DNA of 9,258 nucleotides from Spirulina sp. DLM2.Bin59. GTDB taxonomy: Bacteria; Cyanobacteriota; Cyanobacteriia; Cyanobacteriales; Spirulinaceae. The position numbers and the translations under genes were made by a program. Under the pieces are notes generated by a model. It did not search any database. It was given only the letters and a program-made list of their open reading frames with translations, and was not told where the DNA came from. This document shows, piece after piece, positions 1-7,354 of the stretch (positions are counted from its first letter, which is position 1; every line of letters begins with the position of its first letter). Where the stretch lies: NCBI GenBank assembly GCA_007693875.1, contig RECT01000250.1, positions 1-9,258 of the forward strand, in the 5' to 3' direction.

Positions 1-1032
1 CGGGTTCCCCTCATCGCCTTCCTCGTGGCCCAACTGCCCCGCCGCAGCAAGATCCCCTATTACCTCTGTTTAACGGAGGATAACCGCTGGACGGTGGTGG
101 CCCATCAGGATGTGGTGGAGATTGCCACAGTGACGATTGATCGCGACAGTTTAGCCGCCCTCGAAGCCCTCGAACCCCCCCTAGATCTCGCCCACAAACT
201 GGGGCAATATTACCCCGGCAACGACAGCACCGCCGCCGTCGTCGAAGCCATGCCCCTGATCCCCTATCAGGAGGCAACAGCCCCGGAGGTGACGGCCCAA
301 GGCGATCGCCTCAATCAGGTGCTCCAAGCTCTAGAGACACATCCCCTCAACCAATGGGGCCAGCCGGGGCCATTGGTGAAACGTCATAACCTCCGCAGTC
401 AGTTACGCCAACGCCTGCGCGATCGCCAAGCCAGCTACAAAGAGCACCAAACCCACCATTGGCGCGAATTTTCCAACCTGGTGAAGGTGCTGCGGGAATT
501 TGCTGCCCTCGACGAATATAACCCCCTGCCCATTGGCCAAGCCGCCGCCGCCATCCGGGGGGATAACGAACTGTGGCTCGGGTTGGTGTTGATGTCCGGC
601 CATCTCGATGACCTCGATCCCCAAGACCTGGCCGCCGCCGCCTATGTCTTGATCAGTGAGCCGCCCCGTCCTGATAGTTGGAGCCATTATGCCCCGCCGG
701 AATCTGTATTACTGGCCCTGGCCAAGTTGATCCCCCTACGCAAAGAGCTGATCAAAGTCCAATACCGCCATAAGGTGACACTGCCAGTGTGGTTAGAGGA
801 TGAAACCCTTGAAGTAATTGGCTTGATTGAACAGTGGGTCTTGGGGGTATCCTGGGAAGCATTGTGTGAAAACACCAGCTTTGATGAGGGGGATTTAGTG
901 CGGATGTTGCGCCGCACCGCCGATCTACTCTCGCAAATCCCCCATGTGCCCGGGCTACCGGTGGGCCTGTGCAAAAATGCCCGCCGCGCTCTGGATTTGA
1001 TGCGTCGTTTCCCCATTGATGCCGATCTTTAG
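1..1032 (+). CDS. Ski2/HelY-like DEAD-box RNA helicase, C-terminal part (5' truncated by window edge)
   Basis: The reading frame is open from base 1 and ends with TAG at 1030-1032. The GTG at 25 is only an internal valine, because coding sense continues upstream of it (R-V-P-L-I-A-F-L before it), so the true start lies outside the window. The last ~85 residues resemble the DSHCT domain that closes Ski2/Mtr4/HelY-type superfamily II RNA helicases: a Trp-Val-Leu-Gly-Val-Ser-Trp segment, then T-x-x-D-E-G-D-L-V-R-x-L-R-R-T-x-D-L-L-x-Q-I. The preceding ~250 residues are a variable insert region rich in charged residues and Ala. The RecA-like ATPase core (Walker A, DExH) is not in the window and must lie upstream. 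Such helicases unwind RNA in an ATP-dependent manner in RNA processing or decay; the exact substrate in cyanobacteria is not clear. The gene is convergent with the kinase gene, 82 bp away. Confidence 0.8.
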   Translation, partial: RVPLIAFLVAQLPRRSKIPYYLCLTEDNRWTVVAHQDVVEIATVTIDRDSLAALEALEPPLDLAHKLGQYYPGNDSTAAVVEAMPLIPYQEATAPEVTAQGDRLNQVLQALETHPLNQWGQPGPLVKRHNLRSQLRQRLRDRQASYKEHQTHHWREFSNLVKVLREFAALDEYNPLPIGQAAAAIRGDNELWLGLVLMSGHLDDLDPQDLAAAAYVLISEPPRPDSWSHYAPPESVLLALAKLIPLRKELIKVQYRHKVTLPVWLEDETLEVIGLIEQWVLGVSWEALCENTSFDEGDLVRMLRRTADLLSQIPHVPGLPVGLCKNARRALDLMRRFPIDADL

Positions 1033-1033
1033 C

Positions 1034-1080
1034 AGAGAGTAGGAAGTAAAGTAGGAAGTAAAGAGTAGGAAGTAGGAAGA
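1034..1080. repeat. Short degenerate tandem repeats of GGAAGTA type
   Basis: Directly after the helicase stop, the unit (G)TAGGAAG(TA) recurs four times with small spacers: GTAGGAAGTAAA, GTAGGAAGTAAA, GAGTAGGAAGTA, GGAAG. It resembles the short tandemly repeated (STRR) sequences found between genes of many filamentous cyanobacteria. It is purine-only except for the T residues and is followed at 1086-1115 by a pyrimidine-rich stretch on the same strand. No coding function is visible. Confidence 0.6.
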
Positions 1081-1100
1081 AAAAATTTCCCTTCCCACTT
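1070..1100. terminator. Possible bidirectional terminator hairpin between convergent genes
   Basis: AAGTAGGAAG (1070-1079) can pair with CTTCCCACTT (1091-1100) with one A/C mismatch, around an 11-nt A/T-rich loop containing A6 and TTT. It lies between two converging genes, where a shared terminator would be expected. No clean U-tract follows on either strand, so a factor-independent role is uncertain. The pairing may simply be a by-product of the purine-rich repeat facing a pyrimidine-rich tract. Confidence 0.3.
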
Positions 1101-1114
1101 TCCCCTTCCCTCCT

Positions 1115-4100
1115 TCAACCAGCATATTTTTGCCGTTCCTGAGCCATAGCCGCCATCACCCGCTCAGATTCTGCACAGGTGCGTTGCCAAAGGTCGGGAA
1201 TCATTGCGAGGCTTGGCGATGGTTTCGCTGTATCCGATGCGCTCTCCAAGGCGGAGCGCCCCTCATGCTCGATCCCCTCGCACAGTTCTGCTAAATAAGT
1301 CGCCCCTAGGGAAGCACTGCTGGATTTTAACGAATGGGCTGCCCTCGCAAAAAGCTCATAATCATCTTGATCAATGCCGGTCTCAATATCCGCCAGCAAT
1401 TGGGGGGCCAACTCCACATAGGAATCGATTAAATCCACCATCAATTCGGCGGCCGTGTCTCCCCCCATCATCACTAGGTCATCTAAAACCGCAGGATCGA
1501 GGGGATGGGGTTGGGCGGTATCGGGAACTTGCAGCGCCTCCTGACGATGGGCAACGGTGTTTTTGAGGGCTTGAATCAAGGCTGGTAAGCGAATCGGCTT
1601 GCTGACATAATCATCCATCCCTGCCGCTAAACATTCGGCGCGATCGCCTTCCATGGCATTGGCGGTCATGGCAATAATATAGGGACGGTGGCGATCGCTC
1701 CATTCTGTGCAAATGTGCCGGGCGGCTTCCAAGCCATCCATCTGGGGCATTTGCACATCCATCAGCACCACATCATAAAATTGCCGTGCTAAGGATTCCA
1801 AGACCTCCAAGCCATTGGCCGCCACATCGGCCCGATAGCCCAACTTTTTCAGAATATTTAACGCCACCTTTTGATTGACCACATTATCCTCCGCCAGCAA
1901 GATGCGGAGAGGTAGCGTTTCCGCCAGGGGGCGATCAGGGGTAGGATTCATCGACACAGGAGCAAACGGTAATGATTCATCATGAAGCACTTGTACAAAA
2001 GCATTATACAGTTGAGACTGTTTAATGGGCTTTGCTAAATAGGCAGCTACTACCACCTTCCCATTGAGGGTGATATCTAGGGAGGAATGGCCCAGGTTGG
2101 TGAGCATAATTAACGGCAGATGCGGATGAACGGCGTGGAATCCCGCCAACAGGTTTGGCTCAATGTCCATGAGGATGTCGCCATTGATGAGCACCACATC
2201 GGGAGCGGTGGCCTGCTGACAGAGGAGAATTGCCGATGGAATGGAATCAACGCTCTTGGGGTACATGCCAAAGGCTTTAATTTGCAGGTAAAGGGCTGCG
2301 CAGTTAATGGGGTGGTCATCGACAATTAACACCTGTTTATGGTGGAGACAGTCGAGGAGCAGCGTGTTAGAAGGGAGGGGAACGTTGCTGAAGGTTTCCA
2401 CCTGAAGGGTGAAATGAAAAGTTGAACCTTGATTGATCTCACTTTCTACCCACATTCTCCCCCCCATCATCCTGGTGAGCCGCTCACTAATCACCAAACC
2501 GAGGCCCGTTCCCCCATAGTTGCGACTGGTGGAGGCATCCACTTGGCTAAAGGCTTGGAAGAGGCGATGGTGGCGATCGCTCGGAATGCCAATGCCAGTA
2601 TCCCGCACTTGAAAATGCAATTCCACCGCCAGCATCGCCCCAGGCTCAGGAATCATCGTCGGCCAGGTGGCATTGACCTCCACCACCACTTCCCCTGTTT
2701 CCGTAAATTTCACACCATTACTCAGTAAATTCACCAAAATCTGCCGTAACCGGGTGACATCTCCCTGAATCACTGGCGGCACATCCGCCGCCATTAAATA
2801 GGCGAGATCAATATTTTTTTGAGCAGCCCGGGCCGCCAATAAATCTAAAGATTCTTCAATGCAAGTCCGCAATTGAAAGGGTTGGGCTTCTAAATCCAAC
2901 TTACCGGATTCAATTTTAGAAAAATCGAGAATATCATTAATCAGCGTTAGTAAGGCTTCACCACTGGAACGAATCACCTCAACAAAATCCTGCTGTTGTG
3001 AATCCAGTGAGGTATCCAACAATAGCCCCGTCATGCCAATCACCGCATTCATGGGGGTGCGAATTTCATGGCTCATCGTTGCCAAAAATTCGCTTTTGGC
3101 TTGGTTGGCTAATTCTGCTTGATGTTTGGCGAGATACAATGCCGCTTCCGCCTGTTTTTTCTCAGTAATATCCGTAATCGTCCCCACTAACCGATAGGGC
3201 TGGCCGTCACTGTCTCGCAAACATTTACCCATTGCCTCAATCCAACGATACTCTCCATCCCGATGGCGCATCCGGCAGGTAGCTGCATAGGCTGCATTTT
3301 CCTGTGTGAGATAAGCTTGAATTTCAGACATAACCATGGGCAGATCATCGGGGTGAACGGTATCTGACCAAGATTTTAGGGTGGGCGGGAGGGGCTGATT
3401 TTCGTAGCCCAAAATGCGCATCCAAGCGGGGGAATAATAAACTGCATTAGTTTGTAAATTCCAATCCCAAATCCCATCATTTGTACCAGAAATAGCTAGA
3501 GCATAGCGTTCTTCCTGTTCCCTTAAGCGGGTTTCAATATTTTGCCGTTCAATGATTTGAGCTTTGAGATCTTGATTGAGTTGGAGCAGTTCACTGGTGC
3601 GCTCTTTAACACGGTGTTCAAGGTGATTTTTGGTTTGTTGGAGCTCGGTGAATTTTTGTTGGAGGGCGGTGGCCATGGCGTTAAAGTTGGCCTTGAGGGT
3701 GTTGATTTCTAAAACGCCGCTGGTGTTGAGGGCGGGTAAATTTTCCTGCTGCTCCGGGCTGAAAATTTTGTGGGGTAAATTGGTGGTGAGGGTGGCAAGG
3801 GTGAGGAGGGGTTGACTGAGGCGGCGGCTGAGGAGATGGGCGACGGCAAGGGCCAAGAGGGCGATCGCAAACACCATGGCTAGCGCACGAATATACATCT
3901 GCTCCAGGGTATTAATATAGGAGCGCGTCGAAATCTGTACCCGTAACGTCCAAGGCACAGGCTCCTTCAGGGGTAAATCCGTGCTATAGAAGGACTGTCG
4001 CCACCGGCTCATGATCGGGGTGTTGGGGGGAACCTTGGGCAACCAGTGGAAAATGCGGTCATTGACAGTCCGTACCTCGCCATTTTGCTCACTCATGGCA

Positions 4101-5257
4101 GCGGCGGCATCGGAGTTTTGACTGGTGGCGATCACTTTGCCTTCAGGGGAGAGGAGTGTCGCTTGCAAATCGTCGATATCGGTATTGTCTTGGAGGAGGG
4201 TAATCACCGAGTCAAGATTGAGGCTGGCATAGAGGAGAGCGGGGCGATCATCCCGCACCAAGGGCCAATAAAAATGCAGTTCTGGCGTGGGGGAATCAAC
4301 GGGAAATTCCAACAGCATTTTTGAGTTGATTGGATACCCATTGAGCCGACTGTTTAACTCTGCGGTACTGATATTAATATTAATATTACTATTGCCCGTA
4401 CTCGCGATCATATTCTGCTGATTATTAACTACTGCGAATACTGCTAAATGATTAAAAGCAGGTAAACTTTGGTTGACGACATCGAGGGCATCTTGCAGGT
4501 TTGCAACGGAGGAATTTCTAGCAAAATCTGCTAAGGTCATCATTGCTCGCTCATGCTGGTCATACCAGAAGTTTAAGCTGCTCACTAAGGGTCGTGAAGC
4601 AATGAGAATCTCCATTTCAATATCAGCTTCAATACTAGCGAGCATTTGTTGTGAGTTTAAAACTGTGATCAATAGGGCCGGAAAAAATATAAAGGAGATA
4701 AACAAGCTAAACAGAATTTGCTGAAGCGGTGTATTTTGTTGACGACTTGATTTCTGCTTTCCATAGGCAAAAATATACTGTAAAATCAAAACTGCAATCA
4801 AACCATTGGCAATACTATTCACTGATTGCTTCAAAGCAATCAAAATTGTCCCACTCACCGGCACGGATAAGATAAAGTGATACAAAAGTCCTGCCGAAGG
4901 CATGCCAATGATGAGCCAGTAAAGCAAGACCAGGGAAGGGATGTTGAGGCGGCTGTATCGTAGTCCTGAACCGACAAAAATGGCTTCTAAAGTAAAGGTA
5001 ATCATCGCATAGGGGTGATTCCAAATCAGATAGGTACAACTCCCCGCAATCAACCCCGCTAAGGTTCCCCAAAAAAGACCATACCGGGCAATGACAATGA
5101 AAACAGCAATTTCCCCAAAAATGAAATCTACCCCAAAAAATAAAGGCAGCCTAAAATAATTTCCTAAAAATCCGAGGGCAATCAACCCAATTAGTAACAG
5201 TGCTTTGGTTAAAGAATTTAAATGATTGAGGATTTTAGAGGTGGCAATTAAAACCAT
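1115..5257 (-). CDS. Membrane hybrid sensor histidine kinase (TM module-sensor-HAMP-PAS-HisKA-HATPase-pseudoREC-REC-Hpt)
   Basis: 1380 residues. An in-frame TAA lies two codons upstream of the ATG at 5257, which fixes the 5' limit. Residues ~17-165 form a multi-helix membrane module (about six hydrophobic segments, with G-N-Y-F-R-L-P-L-F-F-G-V-D-F near 32-45). A further TM segment at ~179-200 and one at ~455-475 flank a ~250-residue domain, presumably extracytoplasmic and Cache-like. HAMP at ~475-535, coiled coil ~535-585, PAS ~584-700. HisKA has H730 in S-H-E-I-R-T-P; HATPase_c has the N box (N843/N847), D-T-G-I-G 886-890 and G-G-T-G-L-G 915-920. Receiver 1 (~975-1092) keeps D980/D981, T1053 and K1076, but N1025 replaces the phospho-acceptor Asp. 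Receiver 2 (~1117-1235) is complete: E1123/D1124, D1167, T1198, K1220. Hpt has H1308 in A-A-H-S-L-K. The inferred relay is H730 to D1167 to H1308 and then to an unknown partner. No response-regulator gene is adjacent. The sensed signal is unknown. Confidence 0.93.
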   Translation of the reverse strand: MVLIATSKILNHLNSLTKALLLIGLIALGFLGNYFRLPLFFGVDFIFGEIAVFIVIARYGLFWGTLAGLIAGSCTYLIWNHPYAMITFTLEAIFVGSGLRYSRLNIPSLVLLYWLIIGMPSAGLLYHFILSVPVSGTILIALKQSVNSIANGLIAVLILQYIFAYGKQKSSRQQNTPLQQILFSLFISFIFFPALLITVLNSQQMLASIEADIEMEILIASRPLVSSLNFWYDQHERAMMTLADFARNSSVANLQDALDVVNQSLPAFNHLAVFAVVNNQQNMIASTGNSNININISTAELNSRLNGYPINSKMLLEFPVDSPTPELHFYWPLVRDDRPALLYASLNLDSVITLLQDNTDIDDLQATLLSPEGKVIATSQNSDAAAAMSEQNGEVRTVNDRIFHWLPKVPPNTPIMSRWRQSFYSTDLPLKEPVPWTLRVQISTRSYINTLEQMYIRALAMVFAIALLALAVAHLLSRRLSQPLLTLATLTTNLPHKIFSPEQQENLPALNTSGVLEINTLKANFNAMATALQQKFTELQQTKNHLEHRVKERTSELLQLNQDLKAQIIERQNIETRLREQEERYALAISGTNDGIWDWNLQTNAVYYSPAWMRILGYENQPLPPTLKSWSDTVHPDDLPMVMSEIQAYLTQENAAYAATCRMRHRDGEYRWIEAMGKCLRDSDGQPYRLVGTITDITEKKQAEAALYLAKHQAELANQAKSEFLATMSHEIRTPMNAVIGMTGLLLDTSLDSQQQDFVEVIRSSGEALLTLINDILDFSKIESGKLDLEAQPFQLRTCIEESLDLLAARAAQKNIDLAYLMAADVPPVIQGDVTRLRQILVNLLSNGVKFTETGEVVVEVNATWPTMIPEPGAMLAVELHFQVRDTGIGIPSDRHHRLFQAFSQVDASTSRNYGGTGLGLVISERLTRMMGGRMWVESEINQGSTFHFTLQVETFSNVPLPSNTLLLDCLHHKQVLIVDDHPINCAALYLQIKAFGMYPKSVDSIPSAILLCQQATAPDVVLINGDILMDIEPNLLAGFHAVHPHLPLIMLTNLGHSSLDITLNGKVVVAAYLAKPIKQSQLYNAFVQVLHDESLPFAPVSMNPTPDRPLAETLPLRILLAEDNVVNQKVALNILKKLGYRADVAANGLEVLESLARQFYDVVLMDVQMPQMDGLEAARHICTEWSDRHRPYIIAMTANAMEGDRAECLAAGMDDYVSKPIRLPALIQALKNTVAHRQEALQVPDTAQPHPLDPAVLDDLVMMGGDTAAELMVDLIDSYVELAPQLLADIETGIDQDDYELFARAAHSLKSSSASLGATYLAELCEGIEHEGRSALESASDTAKPSPSLAMIPDLWQRTCAESERVMAAMAQERQKYAG
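4369..4390. repeat. In-frame ATTAAT hexamer repeat inside the kinase gene
   Basis: The sequence ATATTAATATTAATATTA at 4371-4388 has a 6-bp period and is largely palindromic. On the coding (-) strand it encodes the alternating N-I-N-I-N-I stretch at about residues 291-296 of the kinase, within the predicted extracytoplasmic domain. The period is two codons, so copy-number change would add or remove Asn-Ile pairs without shifting the frame. Confidence 0.6.
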
Positions 5258-5418
5258 GATTTACTATCTATGAATAGGGATTTAAATAATTTTGACTTAA
5301 TGTTATAAACGAGTTTTTGGATTTAGCGGTGGAGCAATAAAGTTCAGAGATCAAAAAAACCTGAAAAATTCAAAAAGAACTGTTATGCTCTCATGATACA
5401 ACTAAACGAGAACTCGCT
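5258..5418. promoter_or_regulatory. AT-rich divergent intergenic region (kinase / nnr)
   Basis: These 161 bp separate two genes that point away from each other and must hold both promoters unless transcription starts far off. The region is clearly more AT-rich than the flanking genes. For the kinase, TATAAC on the - strand (complement of 5302-5307) is a possible -10 box without a convincing -35. For nnr, TATGCT at 5384-5389 is a possible -10, also without a good -35. The 8-mer TAAACGAG occurs twice in direct orientation (5306-5313 and 5403-5410), and CGAG-AA-CTCG at 5407-5416 is a small inverted repeat just before the nnr start. No strong Shine-Dalgarno sequence precedes either start. Confidence 0.5.
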
Positions 5419-6930
5419 TTGACACTGAGCAGGATGGATTCACAGAACTTTATTATCACCACGGCCCAAATGATGGCAATTGAGTCCCAGGTTTTTGCGG
5501 CGGGGATGCCGGTGGCGGCACTGATGGAAAAAGCGGCGATGGCCCTGACTAGCACCATTTTAGCGTTAGAGATTGCCCCTGCTGTCAAAACGGTGGGGGT
5601 TTTGGTGGGGCCGGGCCATAATGGCGGCGATGCGCTGGTGGTGGCGCGGGAATTGGCGCTGCGGGGGCGGGAAGTTTGGCTCTATGTGCCTTTGGGGGAG
5701 GTGAAGCCTTTAACCCAAAACCATTTGGATTATGCGGATTATTTGGGGCTGCCAAGGGTGGAGTCGGTGGCGGGGTTGGCGGATTGTGACTTGATTATTG
5801 ATGGGTTGTTTGGCTTTGGCTTGACGCGGCCGATTACAGGGGAGTTGGCGGGGGCGATCGCCACCCTCAACCGCATGACCCAAACGGTGATCAGCATTGA
5901 CCTCCCTTCCGGTATTCATACGGATACGGGGGCGGTGCTGGGGGCGGCGATCCGGGCGGATTATACCTTTTGCTTGGGGCTGTGGAAACGGGCCTTTTTC
6001 CAGGAGCAGGCGTTACCCTTTTTGGGCCAGGTGGCTTGCTTGGATCTGGGCTTACCCCCCCAGGCGATCGCCGCTGTGTTGGATGAGGTTCCCATTCATC
6101 AACGCTTTACCCAACCCCAGTTTGAGGCGGTGTTACCCCTGCCCCGTGCCGTTGTCAGCCATAAATACCAGCAGGGCCATACTCTCCTGATCTGTGGTTC
6201 TCAGCAGTATGCCGGTAGTGCCATCCTGACGGGGTTGGGGGCGCGGGCCAGTGGTGTGGGGATGTTGACCATCGCCGTCCCCGCTGCCTTAAAGCCGTTA
6301 GTGGTGGCGCAGTTGCCGGAGGCCCTGGTGGTGGGTTGCCCGGAAACGCCGGAGGGGGCGATCGCCGCCTTGCCCTTGGATTTAAGCCGGTATGATGCCA
6401 TCGCCTGCGGCCCCGGCTTAACCCTAGGGGCGGGGGAAATTTTACCCCAGGTTTTGGCGGCGCCTGTACCTTTGGTCTTGGATGCCGATGGTTTAAATCT
6501 CTTGGGAACTGAGGTGGAACGGTTACGGGAACGGCCCGCCCCGACGATCCTCACGCCCCACTGGGGGGAATTTCAGCGGTTATTCCCAGATTTAGAGCCA
6601 GGCGATCGCTTTGTGGCGGCCTTGGCAGCGGCGGCCCAGGCGGGGGCGATCGTACTTTTAAAGGGAGCAAGGACGGCGATCGCCTCCCCCGATGGCGATT
6701 TTTGGGTGATTCCCGACAGTACGCCGGGTTTGGCGCGGGGAGGGAGTGGCGATGTCTTAACGGGATTATTGGCGGGACTGTGGGCCAGTGCCAAGGCTCC
6801 GGCGGTGGAAGTGGCGGCGGCGGCGGCCTTTTGGCACGCGGCGGCGGGGAAACGGGCGGCGGCGGCCCATACGGAGTTAGGGGTAGATCCGCTGCGGTTG
6901 GCGGCCACCTTGGGGGCTTGTTTAGCTTGA
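5419..6930 (+). CDS. nnr: Bifunctional NAD(P)H-hydrate epimerase / ADP-dependent NAD(P)H-hydrate dehydratase
   Basis: A two-domain metabolite-repair enzyme. The N-terminal YjeF_N domain (~10-225) interconverts S- and R-NAD(P)HX. The C-terminal ribokinase-like domain (~240-500) dehydrates S-NAD(P)HX back to NAD(P)H, using ADP in bacterial enzymes. Epimerase motifs seen: V-G-P-G-H-N-G-G-D-A at 63-72, D128 in I-I-D-G-L-F-G-F-G-L, and D-L-P-S-G at 161-165. Dehydratase motifs: L-D-A-D-G-L-N at 354-360, T-P-H-W-G-E at 379-384, and A-R-G-G-S-G-D-V-L-T-G at 439-449, whose Asp445 matches the catalytic aspartate of the family. The length (503) fits the fused bacterial form. The longest frame begins with TTG at 5419; the ATG at 5434 (residue 6) is an equally good or better start, and neither has a clear ribosome binding site. 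The protein is cytoplasmic, with no signal peptide. The C-terminus is unusually Ala-rich (GCG/GGC tracts at ~6810-6870). Confidence 0.95.
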   Translation: MTLSRMDSQNFIITTAQMMAIESQVFAAGMPVAALMEKAAMALTSTILALEIAPAVKTVGVLVGPGHNGGDALVVARELALRGREVWLYVPLGEVKPLTQNHLDYADYLGLPRVESVAGLADCDLIIDGLFGFGLTRPITGELAGAIATLNRMTQTVISIDLPSGIHTDTGAVLGAAIRADYTFCLGLWKRAFFQEQALPFLGQVACLDLGLPPQAIAAVLDEVPIHQRFTQPQFEAVLPLPRAVVSHKYQQGHTLLICGSQQYAGSAILTGLGARASGVGMLTIAVPAALKPLVVAQLPEALVVGCPETPEGAIAALPLDLSRYDAIACGPGLTLGAGEILPQVLAAPVPLVLDADGLNLLGTEVERLRERPAPTILTPHWGEFQRLFPDLEPGDRFVAALAAAAQAGAIVLLKGARTAIASPDGDFWVIPDSTPGLARGGSGDVLTGLLAGLWASAKAPAVEVAAAAAFWHAAAGKRAAAAHTELGVDPLRLAATLGACLA

Positions 6931-6944
6931 GCACTACACAGTTC

Positions 6945-6992
6945 TTTACAAAGATTGCAGGGTTTGATGAACAATTGCAACGTTATGCAACG
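6945..6992 (+). promoter_or_regulatory. Candidate RpaB (HLR1-like) control region of psaK
   Basis: TTTACAAA at 6945-6952 matches one half of the HLR1 consensus (G/T)TTACA(T/A)(T/A) exactly, but its neighbour 10 bp on is poor. Slightly downstream, TGCAACG occurs twice with a 10-bp period (6976-6982 and 6986-6992), giving the degenerate pair ATTGCAAC/TATGCAAC. HLR1 is a pair of 8-bp direct repeats with a 2-bp gap, bound by the response regulator RpaB upstream of many cyanobacterial PSI genes. The location, 67-114 bp before the psaK start, is suitable. The match is partial, so this is a candidate only. Confidence 0.4.
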
Positions 6993-7010
6993 GGTTTCCA
7001 GCTTTCGGGC

Positions 7011-7016
7011 TAAAAC
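7011..7016 (+). promoter_or_regulatory. Possible -10 box of psaK (TAAAAC)
   Basis: TAAAAC is the best -10-like hexamer in the gap before psaK. It would start transcription near 7023 and give a ~36-nt leader carrying the Shine-Dalgarno sequence. No -35 box lies at the usual distance. Instead the TGCAACG direct repeats fall at about -47 to -31, as expected for an activator-dependent promoter. Weak evidence. Confidence 0.3.
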
Positions 7017-7045
7017 TTGGACATTAACAAAGCCCATTTAGTTTT

Positions 7046-7051
7046 TAAGGA
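7046..7051 (+). promoter_or_regulatory. Ribosome binding site of psaK (TAAGGA)
   Basis: TAAGGA ends 7 nt before the ATG at 7059 and matches the anti-Shine-Dalgarno tail well. It decides the start: the in-frame TTG at 7017 lies upstream of this site, has no such signal, and would add 14 residues not expected in PsaK. Confidence 0.8.
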
Positions 7052-7058
7052 TTGCACA

Positions 7059-7319
7059 ATGACATTGACCCTTTTTGCTGCTGCTGTCCCCAGTACCATC
7101 GGCTGGAGTCCGACGGTGGCGATTATCATGATTGTTTGCAATGTGTTGGCGATCGCCATCGGTAAATTTAAAATCGACCAGCCCAATGCGGGCCCTGGAT
7201 TGCCGATGCCGGCAATGTTTGGCGGCATGGGCTTGCCAGCCCTGTTGGGAACCACCTGCTTCGGCCACATTTTAGGCGCTGGTGTCATTTTAGGTTTTGC
7301 CAACATGGGTATGCTCTAA
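7059..7319 (+). CDS. psaK: Photosystem I reaction centre subunit PsaK
   Basis: An 86-residue protein recognised as PsaK, a peripheral PSI membrane subunit next to PsaA that binds antenna chlorophylls and supports energy transfer from the antenna. It has two hydrophobic helices (about residues 12-31 and 59-82). The loop between them carries the family-typical K-I-D-Q-P-N-A-G-P-G-L-P-M-P stretch, and a short Ala-rich N-terminus (M-T-L-T-L-F-A-A-A-V-P) precedes the first helix; PsaK is made with a short N-terminal presequence in several cyanobacteria. ATG 7059 is chosen for its strong Shine-Dalgarno. Cyanobacteria often have two paralogues (PsaK1 and the high-light form PsaK2); the sequence alone does not say which this is. 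It lies 128 bp after nnr and is followed by its own terminator, so it is probably expressed alone. Confidence 0.96.
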   Translation: MTLTLFAAAVPSTIGWSPTVAIIMIVCNVLAIAIGKFKIDQPNAGPGLPMPAMFGGMGLPALLGTTCFGHILGAGVILGFANMGML

Positions 7320-7354
7320 CCCTCTGCGCTCCTAAGCTTGCGAGGGATAGATTT

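Noticed and set aside
2429..2728. A + strand frame opposite the kinase HATPase domain
   Set aside because: It is antisense to strongly conserved kinase motifs and lacks any family resemblance.
5419..5424. TTGACA as a -35 box
   Set aside because: A perfect hexamer match, but it is inside the start region of nnr and has no -10 hexamer at 16-18 bp.
6551..7037. Long - strand frames opposite the end of nnr, including a Pro-rich one
   Set aside because: They are mirror frames of the GC-rich, Ala-rich nnr coding sequence and show no domain or start signal.
7017..7058. A 14-residue N-terminal extension of PsaK from a TTG start
   Set aside because: A clear Shine-Dalgarno (TAAGGA) lies within this stretch and fits ATG 7059; the extension has no PsaK character.
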